The translations under genes and the position numbers were made by a program. This document shows, piece after piece, positions 25,540 to 35,796 of a stretch of 64,000 bases of DNA (its first letter is position 1; every line of letters begins with the position of its first letter). Source of the stretch: Malania oleifera (Eukaryota; Streptophyta; Magnoliopsida; Santalales; Ximeniaceae); NCBI RefSeq assembly GCF_029873635.1, contig NC_080425.1, positions 43,728,402-43,792,401 on the forward strand, given 5' to 3'. The notes under the pieces are model-generated. The model searched no databases and was not told the DNA's origin. It saw only the letters and a program-made list of their open reading frames with translations.

Positions 25540-25704
25540 ATTTCAAAAAAATCGCAAGCACCTCACCGCCCCAGAGTGCAACGATCGACAACTCCTGCTC
25601 ATGTTGTCGCCACCGAGCCCGTGCTGGTTCCACTAGTGATCAATGGCTTCAACATTCCTAGTGAAGATGAGGAGGAAAGGAGGGAGGTGGCCCCATTGAG
25701 TTAG
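25540..25704 (+). other. Second coding-like fragment inside the inverted-repeat element
   Basis: One frame is open from about 25540 to the TAG at 25702-25704. Its product includes VATEPVLVPLVINGF and then an acidic PSEDEEE tail. A diverged copy of its end (ATCAACATTC...GAAGACGAGGAGGGAGG) recurs at about 25749-25780, just before the LTR insertion. No family is recognised. Its local GC content is higher than that of neighbouring DNA. Confidence 0.3.
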
Positions 25705-25784
25705 GTTTAATAGAGATCAAAAACTAAATATGGTCCACCATAGGCAAATCAACATTCACAGCGAAGACGAGGAGGGAGGGAACC

Positions 25785-27394
25785 TGATTACGCGCCGAAA
25801 CTGCGTAATTGGACATTTAATCCGAGCTTTACGGTTTATATTTTTAATTCAATATCTAAAATTGTCCAATATTTTAATAAAATGCCAAAATCATCATTCT
25901 TGAACTTTATTGCACTATTTATGAAGTTTTGGTAATTTTTTGTCACAGGAAAATTCCCGGGAATCAAAACCGATACCTGTTTGTATTTTGTGCATAACTT
26001 TTCCGTCCGAGCTCCGATCGAGACGATTCAAATTTCTAGAGAAAGAGGAAAGTATTATCTACAACTTTTGTATTTTGAGTTTTGTGGGATACGGGCTCCA
26101 AAAGAGTCATATTTGCGATGAACAGAGAATGAAAAAAATGAAAAAATATAGCAATTCGGGTTTCCTATTCGGGTCTAGGGCTTTCCCCCCCTATCCTATT
26201 TAACCCTTCTCTTTCTTCTCCCCCTATCCTATTTAACCCTCCTCTTTTCCTTCTTCTTCTGCTTCTTCTTCTTTAGTTTGTTTTTTTTTTTTTTGTTCTT
26301 TTCAATTCTGCTTCTCTCCCCTTGTCTCTCTTCCTTCCCTTTGTCTTTCCTCCCTCACTCTCCCCCTTTCCTCTGTTTCTCTTGGCCTCCTCTGCCCTCT
26401 TGCAGTACGGTCAGCCTCCTCCACCATCTTCAGCAGTCCCCAAGCACAGCAGAACACTAGCCGACTCCATAGCAGGACCACCAAAGCGCAGCAGCAACTT
26501 CTCCAGCACAGCAGCAACTTCACGGCTCCGTGGATTTGTTTCTCTCTCTCTCTCTCTCTTTTCCTTTCTTTCTTTCTTTTATTTACTTTTCTTTGAATCT
26601 TGGAATATTGAAGAAAGTTTAGTTTTTTTTTTTAATGTTATTGGAGTTTTCTTTCTTTTTGTTTAAGTTGAGTAATGTTGGGTATTTCATTATTATTAAA
26701 TTAATCTCTTTTTTTTATCTAATTGATAGTTATTTTAATTTAGCATTCTTAATTAAATTCAGATATTTTTTTTTATCGAAATTCGATTTAGTTAGGATCT
26801 ATGATTAGTAAAGGTTGTGTTTTTATTGTGTTCCGTTATTGTTTATGTTTTTTTAAATTTTCGTTGAATTCATGTTTGCATTTAAATTGTGAGTCTTGAT
26901 TTGATCTCTTAATTGTGCTAAAGGTTCGATTTTTAGTAGGTTCAGTTTTTTTTTTAGTATGTGTCTAGTTTAGTTTCCATTGTGTGTTTTTAATTCCATG
27001 TTCTAGGTTGCCATTTTTAATTAACGCGTGTCCCAGTGTTTCCTTAAGTAGACTACGGTTTTCATTATTGTTATTTTAATTCCCTGTTTAAAGTTTCCAT
27101 TTTTAGTTAGTATGATCTAGTGTTTCCTTAAGTAGACTAGGGTTTTCATTATTATTTAATTTCGTGCGTGTTAGTTTTAGGACTTTAATTTGTGTTTTCA
27201 TTTAAGTCTCCACAATCTTGAAAACCCGAATCTGAACTGAGTTCAGTACCTTTTTAATTTCGATTGGAAGAAAGTAAAATCTGAGATTAAAACGCATTCC
27301 CTGAGGAGACGATCTAGCCCTTGGGCTTAATATTACACGATAGAACTCCTATACTTGGGATAACTTCCGAGCTGCTCATTTTTCGAGTGAGTCA
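25785..27394 (+). repeat. 5' LTR of the gag-only element
   Basis: It runs from TGATTACGCG to GAGTGAGTCA (1610 bp). A TATA-like CCTATCCTATTTAACCC segment occurs twice (about 26188-26207 and 26221-26240); the 3' LTR has only one. CT- and T-rich runs follow at 26270-26580. Confidence 0.92.
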
Positions 27395-27400
27395 AGTTTT

Positions 27401-27418
27401 TGGCGCCGTTGCCGGGGA
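27401..27418 (+). other. Primer-binding site of the gag-only element
   Basis: TGGCGCCGTTGCCGGGGA lies six bases inside the 5' LTR. It matches the primer site used by Athila-like Gypsy elements, usually assigned to an aspartate tRNA. Confidence 0.85.
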
Positions 27419-27522
27419 ATGTTGTTCTTAGTCTCAAATTTGTGTTTTTCCGGTCATCTTTATTAGTTTTAAGAAAAAAAAAAAGAAAAAACAAAAAAAG
27501 AAAAATTTTCAAGTTTTGAAAA

Positions 27523-29188
27523 ATGGCTGCACCTGTACCGCGCACGATAATGAATTTTATGCAGCTTGAATATGTCACTGCATCCTCTTCTACTATTTTG
27601 CCTTATGATGAGCTTAATTTCATGATGCAGAGTGGGAGGACGTCACTGCTACCCGAGTTCTATGGGACGGAATCTGAGTGCCTATATCAGCACTTAGCAG
27701 AGTTTGAATTAACCTGCAATATGTTTTTTTCTCATGCTAAAACTGATGACTCTATTCGACTAAATTTATTTCTTGCTACTTTGCAGGATAGGGCACTGAT
27801 CTGGTTTCATTCCTTGAGACCTCACTCTATCATTAATTGGGTTGATATGGAGCGTGAATTCCTACATGCATTTTGTCCCTCACAGAAAACTCAATTTCTG
27901 CAGGAACAGATTCTTAATTTTGTGTAGCAAGATGACGAGACATTTAGGGCTTGCTGGGAGCGATTCAAGGATTTACTACGCACTTGTCCACATCACGGGT
28001 TCGACTCATGGAGGTTAGCTGATTATTTTTATAGTGCTCTTACCCCTGATTGCAAGTGTTTTGTCCAGACTATATCTAATGGACAGCGAGGATCCAGATC
28101 AGGTATTATCATTCTTTGATTACTTGGCTGACAATGTCCCACAGTGGAACACACGATGCACTCAGGCACCCATAACTGTACACCCTATCAGCACAATCGG
28201 TGGTGGAGATGTATACGAGCCACCAAACTGCCTAAACAACCCTCCGCCTCAATATCAGCCACAACAGATCTCTTCGAGCTGTACGTCATCAGACCTTTTC
28301 GAGGATAACATAACACAGATGGCGAACATGCTCCAGCAGTTCATGCAAACTCAAGTCGATCATAATAATGAATTGCGGGACACCATTAATGCGATAAGCA
28401 CACAGTTGGACATTTTAGAAAACGAAGAATTGCCCGTGGAACCTCAACCTAGTTTTCAAGAGTACTAGCCACCACACCAACAAATACACGATGTTTCTCT
28501 TGAGATAGCAGAGGCCACCACTACTTCTAGAAGCGAGAAAGAATTTCCCCAACCTGAGATGCTCATCGTCGAACAACCAGTTGTCCTAGCACTAGAAGTC
28601 AAGGCTGAACCAGAAGAGGTCAAAGAAAAATCAGAGAAAACGGGGCTAGAAGCGGAGCAGTTAGTTCATGAGGAGACTGATACTCATACGGAGTACCAAC
28701 CTGTGGTACCTCATACTCCTAGCTCAGAAACCATGGAACCGTCACTCTCGCCTGAATCAGATGTTAAGGAGCCTAGTGTGGAGGCAGACTCTTGCAGTGG
28801 TATGATAATATGTACACCCGATAAAGAGGGTGACCAGTCTGGTGAGCATATAATTTTCAAAGAACCAGGTAAAACCTTTAATGTTAATGCTTCTGAAGAA
28901 CTGCAGGTAATTATTCCGATCACTTTCTCTCAACCATTAGTTCGTAAAGAAGCAAATTTCCTGGAAACGATGTTGAATAAAGACCCTTTCTTGTCAACAC
29001 AAGAGGGTCGACCTGCACACAAATTGTTTGATATTTTGACACGCATTAATTTATCTGAGGTTGATTTTCGTGCAGGTATGAAGACTAATTCACTGTGGCG
29101 GCTCAAATTTGGAGACCCGCCGATGCAATTTATAGACCTGCGACCACCAGACGAAATTCCTCCTGAGCCTCCGCCAAGACAATTGTGA
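27523..29188 (+). pseudogene. Gag-like polyprotein, interrupted
   Basis: ATG 27523 opens a frame with a retrotransposon gag domain (LPEFYGTES near residue 44, then ALIWFHSL and FLHAFCPS). A TAG at 27925-27927 and a frameshift near 28075-28090 interrupt it. The second frame runs from there with a proline/glutamine-rich spacer, a TAG at 28466-28468, and an acidic region. It ends in a conserved-looking tail (KLFDILTRINLS, FGDPPMQFIDLRPP) and TGA at 29188. No CX2CX4HX4C zinc knuckle is visible. With about 555 codons it is the only coding region in the element. The lesions make this copy non-functional. Confidence 0.8.
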
Positions 29189-30895
29189 TGTTTTTCTTTT
29201 CCTTATTTTCCTTTTATTTTATCTTATTTTATTTTTAGTTAGTTTTTAGGTTTATTTTCTCGTAGTTCGATCTTTGTTTTCCATCATTTCGCCACTCAGG
29301 TACGCCTTACTTTTCTCATGCACAGTATTTTCTATTTCCCCTATGCTTTCACATTGAGGACAACGTTCCACTTTAGTTGTGGAGGATGAGCATTCGCATG
29401 TGACACTGTGCATGTACACGTACTGGGTTTTAAAAACAAAACAAAAAACAAAAAAATCAAAAAATAAAAAAAAAATCAAAAAGAAAGAGAGAAAGAAAGG
29501 AGGAGCACTGAAGGATTACATTGTATTATGTCATGCTTAACACTAACTCATACCTTTTGCATGCTTGCATATAACTTAAGAATGACACACTTGAGTCAAT
29601 CATGCATAGTTTCTCTTTATATGACTTTATGACTCCATGAAGAATCGATTGGTAGTACATTCGTGTTAATTTGACTATATAATTTCCTGTATTTACACGG
29701 CATCTCACGAGACTGAATAAACACATTCACGTAATTCATTGCACTTAGGGTTTCTTGTGAGCACTGAGAGAGCACCTGTGGCGACTATGACACCTTGTGA
29801 GATATCCTTGAGCTATTTATCGTCCTTTTGAGCATCAATATCAAATTAGAGTTCACAGAACTCAATTCTATTTTTTTGGATGATTCCTTGTGTGCTAGTC
29901 TTTGTTTTTTATTTGCTAGCCTAGAGGTGACACCTAGTGGGGAGATAGAAACCTAGGTCTTGTAGCCTACTCAAAATGTGAAGGCTGAGCCACCCCTAGA
30001 GATAGACTTAATTCATGAACTTCTATTCGAGTTCAATTCCCATTGATGGTATGAAGATTACAAAAGAAGTGTTAATATTGTCCTTATTGCTCAAGAAAAG
30101 ACAAAAAATAAAGAATGAGCAGAAAAAAAGAATAAGCAATACACATGCGCATGAAATGAAATGTCAATGCCGGCCCAAATACATATCACAAAAAGTCAAG
30201 GACGACACATATTTTCCACGTATGAAGATGCTTCAACCGGTTAATGCCTCAGATGTATTCACGACAAGTTTGTGAATGAGTTGATCTAGGGTGGTCTCAG
30301 TTGGATATGGCGAGTAAGTGAGAAGATGCTAAGGTGAAGGACCCGACACCTCATAGATAGGCTAGATCCTTTCCAGACTAGTCCACTCCATATACTTAGC
30401 GTTGTTCCTTTTAATATGTGGGATGTTTGATCGCGACACTCCTCCTCACATATGACGAGTGAACCCATTTTCTTTGAGTGTTCTTGAGGGTATACCAGTA
30501 AGGCCGAGTTAAAGCGACCGTTCTGTAGGTGTCCACTGGCGTCCTAGGTGTACTGAGTCACACACATCACACACACCTCGAGAGTTTACCTGTTTATACT
30601 CGAACTTATATGATTGCATTAACTCTAAATGTGCCACTGATTAACTTCATGTGAGTATCCTACTCTCAAATCACATATAAACGATGAAACTTGCATGAGT
30701 GACGTGCTTTGGAGTCGTGTGCATTGAATATGAACGAGTTTGTGTGAAATTCAGTTATGTTCTTGTATGTGAAATGGTATACTATTGCCGCATGTGCATT
30801 GATTTCATGATTACTGGAGTATGTAGTTGTAGACATCATCCTGAGATTCATTCACGTCATTTGCTAGAGACTAGCAAAACATTAGTTGGGGGGTG
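29189..30895 (+). other. Non-coding interior of the gag-only element
   Basis: No coding domain is found in these 1.7 kb. The purine-rich AGTTGGGGGG immediately before the 3' LTR is the probable polypurine tract. An A-rich tract lies at 29435-29500. Confidence 0.65.
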
Positions 30896-32514
30896 TGATT
30901 ACGCATCGAAACTGCGTAATTGGACATTTAATCCGAGCTTTACGATTTATATTTTTAATTCAATATCTAAAATTGTCAAATATTTTAATAAAATGCCAAA
31001 ATCATCATTCTTGAACTTTATTGCACTATTTATGAAGTTTTGGTAATTTTTTGTCGCAGGAAAATTCCCGGGAATCAAAACCGATACCTGTTCGTATTTT
31101 GTACATAACTTTTCCGTCCAAACTCTGATCGAGACGATTCAAATTTATAGAGAAAGAGGAAAGGATTATCTACAACTTTCCTGTTTTGAGTTTTGTGAAA
31201 TACGGACTCCAAAAGAGTCATATTTGCGATGAACAGAGAATGAAAAAAATAAAAAAATATAGCAATTCGGGTTTCCTATTCGGGTCTAGGGCTTTCCCCC
31301 CCTATCCTATTTAACCCTTCTCTTTCTCTTCCTGCGTAGGCAGCCCCCATGGCTCACCATTCTCCTCTTTTCCTTCTTCTTCTGCTTCTTCTTCTTTAGT
31401 TTGTTTTTTTTTTTTTGTTCTTTTCAATTCTGCTTCTCTCCCCTTGTCTCTCTTCCTTCCCTTTGTCTTTCCTCCCTCACTCTCCCCCTTTCCTCTGTTC
31501 CTCTTGGCCTCCTCTGCCCTCTTGCAGTACGGCCAGCCTCCTCCACCATCTTTAGCAGTCCCCAAGCACAGCAGAACACTAGCCGACTCCATAGCAGGAC
31601 CACCAAAGCGCAGTAGCAACTTCTCCAGCACAGCAGCAACTTCACGGCTCCGTGGATTTGTTTCTCTCTCTCTCTCTCTCTTTTCCTTTCTTTCTTTCTT
31701 TTATTTACTTTTCTTTGAATCTTGGAATATTGAAGAAAGTTTAGTTTTTTTTTAATGTTATTGGAGTTTTCTTTCTTTTTGTTTAAGTTGAGTAATGTTG
31801 GGTATTTCATTATTGTTAAATTAATCTCTTTTTTTATCTAATTGATAGTTATTTTAATTTAGCATTCTTAATTAAATTCAGATATTTTTTTTTTGTCGAA
31901 ATTCGATTTAGTTAGGGTCTATGATTAGTAAAGGTTGTGTTTTTATTGTGTTCCGTTATTGTTTACGTTTTTTTAAATTTCCGTTGAATTCATGTTTGCA
32001 TTTAAATTGTGAGTCTTGATTTGATCTCTTAATTGTGCTAAAGGTTCGATTTTTAGTAGGTTCAGTTTTTTTTTTAGTATGTGTCTAGTTTAGTTTCCGT
32101 TGTGTGTTTTTAATTCCATGTTCTAGGTTGCCATTTTTAATTAACGCGTGTCCCAGTGTTTCCTTAAGTAGACTAGGGTTTTCATTATTGTTATTTTAAT
32201 TCCATGTTTAAAGTTTTCATTTTTAGTTAGTATGATCTAGTGTTTCCTTAAGTAGACTAGGGTTTTCATTATTATTTAATTTCGTGCATGTTAGTTTTAG
32301 GACTTTAATTTGTGTTTTCATTTAAGTCTCCACAATCTTGAAAACCCAAATCTGAACTAAGTTCAGTACCTTTTTAATTTCGATTGGAAGAAAGTAAAAT
32401 CTGAGATTAAAACGCATTCCCTGAGGAGACGATCTAGCCCTTGGGCTTAATATTACACGATAGAACTCCTATACTTGGGATAGCTTCCGAGCTGCTCATT
32501 TTTCGAGTGAGTCA
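30896..32514 (+). repeat. 3' LTR of the gag-only element
   Basis: TGATTACGCA to GAGTGAGTCA, 1619 bp, nearly identical to the 5' LTR. The exception is a block at about 31324-31366 (includes GCAGCCCCCATGGCTCACC), where the 5' LTR has a second TATA-like segment instead. Confidence 0.92.
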
Positions 32515-32599
32515 GAACCCAGTTCTGCAACTCCATCCACTTGATCCTGGCTAGAGAGATGTTGTTGTGGGAACGTGCAAATTTCGCTACATGAAGTAA

Positions 32600-32802
32600 C
32601 AATATTTGAGGATTTCGCTTAAACTCGTTGGGCCAACTAGTGAGATTTACCAACCACGTGTCAATCTTCGGTCACCCTTATTATTTAAATCTTATTGGAC
32701 CAAGCTGTGAGATTACATGAGCATCATTTTGGGAATATTTTTCCTGAACATGATATTATTTAATATATTATTATAAAATAATAATAAAATGGGAAAAAAC
32801 TT
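32600..32802 (-). repeat. Right terminal inverted repeat
   Basis: Right arm, inverted relative to the left arm at 24430-24640. It holds two palindromic modules (AAACTCGTTGGGCC...GTGAGATTT at 32621-32648, and AAATCTTATTGGACC...GTGAGATT at about 32687-32714). Confidence 0.6.
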
Positions 32803-33829
32803 GAAAAACGAGTGCAAAAATGACGTCATTTTGGAAATAGAACGACGCTTTATTCAAGGACCTACAAGGGCACCCCGAAGCTCCCCTTCACCTAGTGCAT
32901 GGTCCAAGTATAATATATTATTTTTAGGTTAATTTTTAGACCTCTTAGGTATCTTATATTAAATTTTATTTTCTTGTGTTTTTTTTAATCTTTTATAAAC
33001 TAATAAAAATTCATAAAAATTACATAAATTTTCTTTAAAATACCAAAACATTTCGAGCGGTTCTCATTCTATTTGTAATATTTTCGAAGTGTTTTTAACT
33101 CCTTTGCATCTTATTTGAGTCTAAGTGTCAAAGAGTGTATGAAACTAAACTTTTTCGACCCTTGATACATTGTGTTTTGTGCGTTTATTGATTAGCCAAT
33201 ATTTGGATGCTTGAATGGTGCCAAATTCAGTGATCAGACACTCCTATGATGTTTGGTAGCGCTAATGATGGTTTGAATTGCTTATGATTTAATAATATGT
33301 GGTTCTTCTTTATTATGAGTTAAATGTGACTAGTTAAAAAAATAATGATTGAATCTTTATGTAAATGATGAACGGTCTAAATGAATGAGTAATATAAAAA
33401 TCCCTTAAAATGCTTGATGAATCTAATAACGAATCCTCGAAAAACAAGTTATTGTTCTTTGTGCTGTTCTTGAGGTTAGTGTAGCCTTACAATACTAACG
33501 GGTTGCCCGATGGTTGTAGGTTGAACAATACTTAATGGCATGGTGTATAAACACATTAAATACTCCTCCTCAACTATATAGAATTGTATGAATATGATTG
33601 CATATATTTAGTATCAACTTAAGATTGAACATAATTATAGATGTTGTGTGTTTTTTGTGATAAAACTATACTTGCCAATGTTATGAAACTAAATTAATGT
33701 ATCTAATGATGGATCCTCAAGAAAAATGTTGTTGTTATTTGGTTGGTTCTTGAGGTGAGAGAAGTTTTGCAACACTAATGGGTTGTCTGATGATTGTGAG
33801 GTGGAAAAATATTTAAAGGAAAGGTAACC
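32803..33829. repeat. Unassigned region with a diverged direct duplication
   Basis: No gene is recognised. Two diverged direct copies lie at about 33418-33545 and 33697-33820. Both contain an ATCCTC(A/G)A.AAA word, TTCTTGAGGT, then AC(T)AATGGGTTG or ACTAACGGGTTG and TGATTGTG or TGGTTGTA. The period is about 278 bp. Confidence 0.5.
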
Positions 33830-34530
33830 TAAATAAAGAAAGATTCCAAGATTGATCTTGATTAATGTTTGAACATCTTAAACTTATCACGATACCATTC
33901 AAAAGGATAGTGTGTAGGGGGTGCCCAATACCTTCTCCACACATAAATGAACTCTCAAACATGACTTTGGAACTTAGACTAGAGAGTATTGATTCCTTGG
34001 ACCCTAGGTGATGTGAACCCGTGGTATCGGAATCCCTTGAACCCACAAACAAATTGAAAACTTATCCAAGAAAGCCAAGAACCAAGTCAAGATGATCTTA
34101 ACCCATTGAAATATTGTTTCAAGAACCTAGATTCGGTGACAATGACACAAAGGGTTTGCCTTTGATAAGTTCTTAGTTCAATCAAGAACAAGTAGAGAAA
34201 ACTAAAAATTCTTAATGAAGAAAACTTCATTCATGTTCAACTTATGGAGAATGCAGCTACAAGGTTGTTTTTAAACCCCTCCATGAAACCCTAAGGCCGA
34301 CTAAGGCCTACATCATAAAAGACATGGGTTGAACATCTCAAGCCCAAAACACCCTAAACTACATGCCTATAGCTAATAAAAGAAGTCCACTTAATGAATT
34401 AAATAGGCCCAAACACCTACAACCATAGAAACATAAAATAGACCCACACACCTATACTTAATGAAATAAAGAGTATACACTAAACCACTAGACTATGTTG
34501 CCCCCCTCTGTATCTTGTATCACATGGATT
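33830..34530 (-). repeat. Probable 3' LTR and end region of a Gypsy fragment
   Basis: Read on the minus strand, this follows the pol end of the Gypsy fragment and a purine-rich GAGGGGGGCAACA near 34497-34510. An LTR is expected here, but without a second copy its ends cannot be set. Confidence 0.4.
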
Positions 34531-35391
34531 AAAGGTGGTTCTTATTCTTTCAAACCCATCTTGAATGTTGAGGTCTTGCTTGATAAATTTGCAAACTCGG
34601 ACCAAGTGGATTGCACCAATCCTTGCATTGCTTCCTTGATCTTCTTAGCTCTTGACCTTGTGATTCTCATTTGGAACTTGCAAGGGATCTTTAAGACTCA
34701 ATCCACCACCTTTAAGACTCGATCCACCATGATGCCCATCATTCCTCCTCTCCTCAAAAGGATTCGACCTCGAATCGTCATCTACGTCAAAGGGAGAAAG
34801 ATTAGAAACATTGAAAGTAGCAGAGACATTATACTCACCTAGAAGATCCACTTTATAAGCATTATCATTAATTTTCTCAAGGATTTGGAAAGGCTCGTCT
34901 CCTTGAGGATGCAATTTAGTCCTTCTATGGGTTGGGAATCTTTCTTTGTGCATGTGAACCCAAACCCAATCTTCTAGTTCAAAGATGACATGCCTTCACA
35001 CTTTATTGGCTTGGGAAGCAAAATTTTCATTCTTCTACACAATTTGAAGTCGTACCCTGTCATAAATTGACTTCACCAATTCGGCCTTCTTGTGTGCATT
35101 CAAACCACTCCTTTCATCATTAGGTAAAGGCACCAAATCTAAAGGAGTAAGTGGATTAAAACCATAAACAATTTCAAAGGGAGAATAAAAAGTAGTAGTA
35201 TGCATAGTTCTATTATATGAAAACTCTATAAATGGCAAACTGTCCTCCCAAGTTTTAAAACTATTTTGAATGACAACGCGTAAGAGTTAAGTTAGAGTCC
35301 TGTTGACTACTTTAGTCTGTTCGTCAATCTGTGAATGACAAGTAGTGGAAAATAAAAGTCTAGTACCTAATTTCCCCACAAAACCTTCCAA
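34531..35391 (-). pseudogene. Ty3/Gypsy integrase and pol C-terminal fragment
   Basis: The minus strand shows the integrase core end near 35330 ([16 protein letters not shown]). PFIEFSYNR and SPFEIVYGFNP follow near 35200, then the C-terminal RTKLHPQGDEPFQIL and SATFNVSNLSPFD stretches near 34900-34790. In another frame a SRAKKIKEAMQGLVQ tail lies near 34640-34590. At least one stop near 35285 and a frameshift near 34650 break it. No RT, gag or 5' LTR of this element is found; the 5' part stops near 35391. Confidence 0.82.
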
Positions 35392-35796
35392 AAGTAGCTA
35401 AGGAATTTAACATCCTTATACCCTAAATTACACTTTAAGGCTTAATTAAGCCTCGATTAAGTTAATTGAGGAGTTATCACAAATAAGGATAAGCTCCTAT
35501 CCTTGGGAGAACTTTCTCTTGTTGCCAAAAGTCCTATTTAGGACAAGAAAAGGGTTTCCTTACTCTAAAAGGTCATTTTCGGGATTGGAAGATTAGGACA
35601 AGCTCCCTTGCTTCTCCATAAATGAGAATTTATGTCTCCTCCAAAAGGGAGTTGCAAGTTGAGAACATAGATTCAACATAAGAGAGAATATTGGAGGTAA
35701 AGAAGAGAATATGTTCAACACAGAAAGGGGAGATATGGCCAAACTAGAGAAAGAGAGAGAGAAGATGAGAAGGAAACTCTGCCAAAATCAAAAGGC
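35392..35796. other. Unassigned spacer
   Basis: About 400 bp between the Gypsy integrase fragment and the Sirevirus LTR. It contains a GA-rich stretch (35745-35775). I see no gene or clear repeat end. Confidence 0.4.

Larger units (their letters stand above)
25785..32514 (+). mobile_element. Gag-only LTR retrotransposon (TR-GAG type)
   Basis: This complete LTR element of 6.73 kb has TGATTACG...GAGTGAGTCA LTRs and is flanked by perfect GAACC duplications (25780-25784 and 32515-32519). Its primer site is TGGCGCCGTTGCCGGGGA. The 3.5 kb interior encodes a gag-like protein and no protease, reverse transcriptase, RNase H or integrase. That structure fits the terminal-repeat-with-GAG class of non-autonomous elements. 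The primer site and the ACATTGAGGACAACG word near 29350 resemble the Athila/Tat side of Gypsy. It would need pol proteins from a partner. LTRs are very similar by eye, so insertion is fairly recent. Confidence 0.85.
24430..32802. mobile_element. Old inverted-repeat element, split by an LTR element
   Basis: About 150-200 bp at 24430-24640 and at 32600-32802 are imperfect inverted copies of each other. Both share the outer word AGTTTTTT..CCCATTTTATT and inner words such as AATAATATATTAAATAATAT and GGTCCAA..AGATTTAAATAA. Subtracting the LTR element and one target-site copy, the host element would be about 1.6 kb. The repeat ends also hold several imperfect palindromes of the type AAATCTC...GTGAGATTT. 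This looks like a terminal-inverted-repeat DNA transposon without transposase, possibly Mutator-like, but no outer target duplication is clear. It abuts the bromodomain 5' region. Confidence 0.55.

Noticed and set aside
26278-26666. Low-complexity ORFs on both strands of the gag-only LTR (also at 31311-31810)
   Set aside because: They arise from CT-rich LTR leader sequence, lack a domain and are repeated only because the LTR is repeated.
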